8,959 nt of DNA. It comes from Candidatus Caccocola faecipullorum (GTDB lineage: Bacteria > Synergistota > Synergistia > Synergistales > Synergistaceae). Shown here in pieces: positions 6,064-8,959 of the stretch. The notes beneath the pieces were generated by a model that worked only from the letters and a program-made list of their open reading frames with translations, did no database searches and was not told the origin of the DNA. The stretch spans positions 1 to 8,959 of the forward strand of contig DVKA01000231.1 of the NCBI GenBank assembly GCA_018716365.1. The letters are read 5' to 3'. Numbering within the stretch: the first letter of the stretch is position 1; each line of letters starts with the position of its first letter. A program made the position numbers and the translations under genes.

Positions 6064-6933
6064 TTACTGCATACTTTTGAGATAGTCTAGGAAAGCGCCC
6101 GCCGCGCCGAAGTTCGGCTGGAATTTCTTCCACGCCAGGACCGCCGCCATGGACAGTTCTGGTTCGAGCGGGACGAAGACGACCTTTGCAGGGTCGAAGA
6201 GCGAGACGACGCCCTCTATCGTAAGCGCGCAGGCCGCGCCTGCGGCGACGATTTCAGCCGCGCTCGTGATTATGTTGTAAGTCGCGAAGATTTCAAGCTC
6301 GGAGAAATTTATTCCGAGGCGGCTTTCAAGTTCGCGCTGGACCGGAAGCCTGTCCGTAGTGATGAGCGGCAGGCCGCGAAGGCCGTCAGCCGACACGCTG
6401 GCGCGCGAGGCGAGCGGGTTCCCCGCGGAGACTAGCAGTCCCCAGCGTTCACGCCCGGGCAGTCGCACATAGTCGAATTTCGATACATCAACAGGCTCCA
6501 TCAGCAGCGCGAAGTCCAGCAGCCCTTGCTCTATGCGTTCCTTGATATATTCGGAGCTGTTTGTATGTATGCGGAAGCGCACGCGGGGCCAGCGGGCGCG
6601 GAAGCCTTCCATGGCGCGCGGCAGAGCGCCGAAGGCTTTAAAGCCTCCCGTGCCTATCGATATGACTCCGGCAAGCTCGCGCTTTTCTTCAAATTCCGCG
6701 TCTATTTTGTCTACGAGCGCGGCGACCTCTTCCGCGCGCCGCCGCAGCATTACGCCCGCGTCGGTGAGCGTGATGCGCCGCCCGCGTATGAAAAGCTGCG
6801 CGCCAAGCTCCTCTTCGAGCTTCTGTATGCCGCGGCTCAGCGTCGGCTGCGTTATGTGCAGCAGCTCCGCCGCGCGGGAGATGTTCTCTTCGCGCACTAC
6901 CGTCAAAAAATATTGCAGAAGTCTGAGTTCCAT
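6064..6933 (-). CDS. LysR-type transcriptional regulator (second copy in window)
   Basis: The protein has 289 residues. An N-terminal winged HTH fills 1-60 (LLQYFLTVVREENISRAAEL, then LHITQPTLSRGIQKLEEELG and AQLFIRGRRITLTDAG). The LTTR effector domain starts near residue 89 (GVISIGTGGFKAFGALP) and runs to the C-terminus. The ATG at 6933 is preceded by AGGGAG about 10 bases upstream and puts the HTH at residue 1, as in the family. It lies directly upstream of the flavodoxin operon on the same strand, separated by a terminator, and is the more likely regulator of that operon by position. It is clearly a different protein from the LysR at 2397-3305, not a recent duplicate. The ligand is unknown. 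Confidence 0.93.
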   Translation of the reverse strand: MELRLLQYFLTVVREENISRAAELLHITQPTLSRGIQKLEEELGAQLFIRGRRITLTDAGVMLRRRAEEVAALVDKIDAEFEEKRELAGVISIGTGGFKAFGALPRAMEGFRARWPRVRFRIHTNSSEYIKERIEQGLLDFALLMEPVDVSKFDYVRLPGRERWGLLVSAGNPLASRASVSADGLRGLPLITTDRLPVQRELESRLGINFSELEIFATYNIITSAAEIVAAGAACALTIEGVVSLFDPAKVVFVPLEPELSMAAVLAWKKFQPNFGAAGAFLDYLKSMQ

Positions 6934-6960
6934 GCCGCGCCGCTCCCTTCGCGCTCCGCC

Positions 6961-6984
6961 GTAAATTTACTATTTATTGTATAA
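6961..6984 (-). promoter_or_regulatory. promoter/operator region of the second LysR gene
   Basis: An AT-rich island in GC-rich DNA holds a -10-like TATACAAT on the minus strand (6983-6976) and the perfect palindrome GTAAATTTAC (6961-6970) between it and the ribosome site. A palindrome just inside the start point would suit autorepression. No good -35 is visible, so the promoter may need an activator. Confidence 0.4.
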
Positions 6985-7096
6985 GCTCGCGCGCGCGGCG
7001 TACAGCGCACCGTCATGAGTAAATGCGCCAAACAGAACCGCGCCTGCGCTCTTGCGGCACAGTTCAGCCTCGTTCCCTCCGCACCATGCGAATACT

Positions 7097-7123
7097 AAAA
7101 AACGCCCCCTTGCGGAGGCGTTT
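7097..7123 (-). terminator. rho-independent terminator of the typA-DUF815 operon
   Basis: AAACGCC (7100-7106) pairs with GGCGTTT (7117-7123) around a 10-base loop. On the minus strand the stem runs into six T (7097-7102, partly paired). It begins 17 bases past the stop of the DUF815 ATPase gene. Confidence 0.85.
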
Positions 7124-7140
7124 GAGGCTTTTCGGTAATT

Positions 7141-8433
7141 TTATTTTACGGCTAGACCCGCGAGGTGCTCGACGTACTGTCTTGCGCTGCGGCCCGAGAA
7201 GCCGCCGTGCTTCAGCTCCCAGCGTATCGCGCCTTTTTCAAATTCTTCGCTCTGCGAGTCGATGCCGTATTCGGCGGCGAGTTTGCGCGCTATGTCGAGG
7301 TACTGCTCCTGCTCCGGCGAGAAGTAGCGTATCATGAGGCCGAAGCGGTCTACGAGCGACATCTTCTCCTGCATCGTCTCGGATTCGTGCATGTCGTCCG
7401 ATTTGTCGTCGCGGTCGCTCCACGTTTCTTTCATGAGGTGGCGGCGGTTCGAGGTCGCGTATATCAGCACGTTGTCGGGACGTTTTTCAAGCCCGCCTTC
7501 GATGAAGGCTTTGAGGAATTTGTATTCGACCTCGAACTGTTCGAACGATAGGTCGTCCATGAATATCACGAATTTATAGTTGCGCCACTTGACGGCGTCG
7601 AGCACTGCCTCGAAGTCCGCCATCTGATGCTTGTACAGCTCGATCATGCGCAGGCCGCGCGGCGCGTATTCGTTGAGCAGCGCCTTTATGGACGAGGATT
7701 TTCCCGTGCCGCCCTCACCGTAGAGCAGGACGTTGTTCGCGGGACGGCCTTCGAGGAAGGCGAGCGTGTTGTCGATGAGCGCGCGCTTCTGATCTTCGTA
7801 GCCGAAGAGCTTGTCGAACGTTATATCCTCAAGCGGCACGGCGGGAACTATCTCGCGCGCCTTGTCGTCCCAGCGGAATCCGTTGTAGAGCGCGAATTTT
7901 CCGGCGCCGTGCGCGTGGTAGAAATCCGTGACGGCCTTGTAAAGCTCCTGCGGCGACGCGGCTTTTTCCATCGCGGCGGCAAGTTCCGCAATTACAGCTC
8001 CGGCCGTCCTGTCAAGCGACGCTGGAGCGTTCGCCGCCGGTGCAAAATCTTTGCCGAAGCGTCTCATCATATTGACGTTCAGCCGCTTTTCAAGCTTCGC
8101 ATAGTCGTATTTCAGATAGAAGTAAAGCTGCTCCATGTCCTGCATCGCGAGGCGCTCCATCGTGCCGCCGGAAATTTCGCGGCGTTCGTGCGCGAGCGAG
8201 AAAGGGTTTTCCGCGCAGGCGAAGAGCTTCGCAAGCCACGCCGTCCAGACGTTTCCGGCGATTCCGGCACGCTCGGCGTAGCAGGCGAGCTGAGATGCGC
8301 AGTCGCAGAACCACCCTGCGCTTTCGGCGCGTTCGTCGTCGTCGAAAGTCCCTATGCTTTCAAGAATGTTAGTAAAGCAGCTGTAAACTTCGTCCTGCTC
8401 AAAGCTGCGGAACGGCACAAGTTCGTGGAGCAT
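7141..8433 (-). CDS. DUF815-family AAA+ ATPase
   Basis: The protein has 430 residues from ATG 8433. The N-terminal ~195 residues are helical and specific to the family. The ATPase core follows: FDKLFGYEDQKRAL, Walker A GEGGTGKS at 239-246, Walker B FVIFMDDL at 288-295, sensor 1 LIYATSNRRHL near 323-333, an arginine-finger-like VDRFGL at 361-366 and a sensor 2 region GGFSGRSARQ near 410. All key residues are present, so it should bind and hydrolyse ATP. The cellular substrate of DUF815 proteins is not known to me. The start 8433 is chosen because GAGGA precedes it within the end of typA. The frame runs open to 8502, but those 23 residues only shadow typA. It lies 4 bases from typA, so the two are probably co-transcribed and coupled. 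Confidence 0.93.
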   Translation of the reverse strand: MLHELVPFRSFEQDEVYSCFTNILESIGTFDDDERAESAGWFCDCASQLACYAERAGIAGNVWTAWLAKLFACAENPFSLAHERREISGGTMERLAMQDMEQLYFYLKYDYAKLEKRLNVNMMRRFGKDFAPAANAPASLDRTAGAVIAELAAAMEKAASPQELYKAVTDFYHAHGAGKFALYNGFRWDDKAREIVPAVPLEDITFDKLFGYEDQKRALIDNTLAFLEGRPANNVLLYGEGGTGKSSSIKALLNEYAPRGLRMIELYKHQMADFEAVLDAVKWRNYKFVIFMDDLSFEQFEVEYKFLKAFIEGGLEKRPDNVLIYATSNRRHLMKETWSDRDDKSDDMHESETMQEKMSLVDRFGLMIRYFSPEQEQYLDIARKLAAEYGIDSQSEEFEKGAIRWELKHGGFSGRSARQYVEHLAGLAVK

Positions 8434-8437
8434 CGTA

Positions 8438-8959
8438 TTAATCCTCGTCGTCGTCGCGTATACCGGCCTGGATGCGCGCCTTCTTGCGCTGGTCGGCGTC
8501 AAGAATCATCTTGCGTATGCGGACGGAGAGCGGCGTCACCTCGACGAGCTCGTCGTCGCTTATCCATTCGAGCGCGGAGTCTACCGTGACCGTGCGCGGC
8601 ACGTCGAGCACCGTCATCATATCCTTCGTAGCCGAGCGGTGGTTGGTCTGCTGCTTGCGCTTGCAGGGGTTGCATGGGATGTCCTTGCCGCGCGAGGCTT
8701 CGCCGACGACCTGACCGTTGTATATCGGGTCGCCCGGCTTGATGAAGAGCGTGCCGCGCTCCTGTAAATTTTCAAGAGCGTAGCTCGTCGCGGTGCCGGT
8801 GTCCATGCTGACGAGCGAGCCGCGCGAACGCGCGTTTATCTCGCCGACCCATTCGCCGTAGCCGACGAAGCGCGAGGCGAGGATGCCGAGGCCGCGCGTG
8901 TCGGTGAGGAACTCGCCGCGGTAGCCTATGAGGCCGCGCGTCGGTATCTTGAATTCAAG
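8438..8959 (-). CDS. typA: translational GTPase TypA/BipA, C-terminal part (cut by window edge)
   Basis: The last 173 residues are present, and the gene continues past base 8959. TypA is a ribosome-associated GTPase, a paralogue of EF-G, needed for ribosome assembly or growth under stress and cold. The fragment starts in domain V: LEFKIPTRGLIGYRGEFLTD, then RSRGSLVSMDTG. The TypA-specific C-terminal domain follows: LFIKPGDPIYNGQVVGE, NPCKRKQQTNHRSATKD, then LEWISDDELVEVTPLSVRIR. It ends in an acidic tail RDDDED whose codons also supply the ribosome site of the ATPase gene. The G domain and promoter lie outside the window. Confidence 0.96.
   Translation of the reverse strand, partial: LEFKIPTRGLIGYRGEFLTDTRGLGILASRFVGYGEWVGEINARSRGSLVSMDTGTATSYALENLQERGTLFIKPGDPIYNGQVVGEASRGKDIPCNPCKRKQQTNHRSATKDMMTVLDVPRTVTVDSALEWISDDELVEVTPLSVRIRKMILDADQRKKARIQAGIRDDDED

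Noticed and set aside
6985..7000. Alternating CG tract, possible Z-DNA or regulatory repeat
   Set aside because: It is short and in line with the GC-rich background; there is no evidence of function.
7015..7098. Small plus-strand frame of 27 codons (MSKCAKQNRACALAAQF...)
   Set aside because: No ribosome site precedes the ATG and no promoter is visible. It ends inside the terminator of the opposite operon. Composition alone does not support it.
7627..8589. 320-codon open frame on the plus strand opposite the DUF815 and typA genes
   Set aside because: The opposite strand has clear Walker motifs and TypA motifs. This frame has low-complexity Arg/Val-rich sequence, so it is a shadow.

Overview
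The window looks like ordinary chromosome from a GC-rich, Gram-negative-type bacterium. Two genes encode Sec-type signal peptides with ALA/AxA-like ends, and one is a large channel with a periplasmic domain. Codon use is uniform (Arg CGC, Ile ATA and ATC, Ala GCG/GCC). The gene styles resemble gut-associated Synergistota such as Cloacibacillus, but that placement is inference from gene character and codon use, not from a marker gene. There is no tRNA, rRNA, CRISPR array, insertion sequence or phage gene. No gene-free stretch exceeds 300 bases.

Layout. (1) 65-2298, minus: a large MscS/MscK-like mechanosensitive channel with a strong terminator. (2) 2397-3305, plus: a LysR-type regulator divergent from the channel, with a perfectly palindromic -10 box between them. 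(3) 3349-4416, minus: an exported carboxymuconolactone-decarboxylase/cupin fusion, convergent with that regulator and with its own candidate promoter and ~100-base leader. (4) 4603-5938, minus: a compact operon of a MerR-type C-terminal fragment, an exported flavodoxin interrupted by an in-frame TAG, and a secreted cyclophilin-fold protein broken by a frameshift. (5) 6064-6933, minus: a second LysR-type regulator, ended by a terminator that overlaps the candidate promoter of region 4. (6) 7141-8959, minus: a DUF815 AAA+ ATPase four bases downstream of the 3' end of typA (bipA), which runs off the right edge.

Regions 2-5 read as one redox/stress-type accessory module: two LysR regulators, flavodoxin, cyclophilin-like protein and CMD-cupin. 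Similar sets of small exported redox-like proteins occur together in gut bacteria, but their substrate is not known to me. The most notable point is that three consecutive cistrons (MerR remnant, flavodoxin, cyclophilin-like) each carry a lesion, while the separately promoted CMD-cupin gene and both LysR genes are intact. This suggests recent, localized decay, or sequence errors concentrated in one place. I do not see a convincing new defence or mobile system here.
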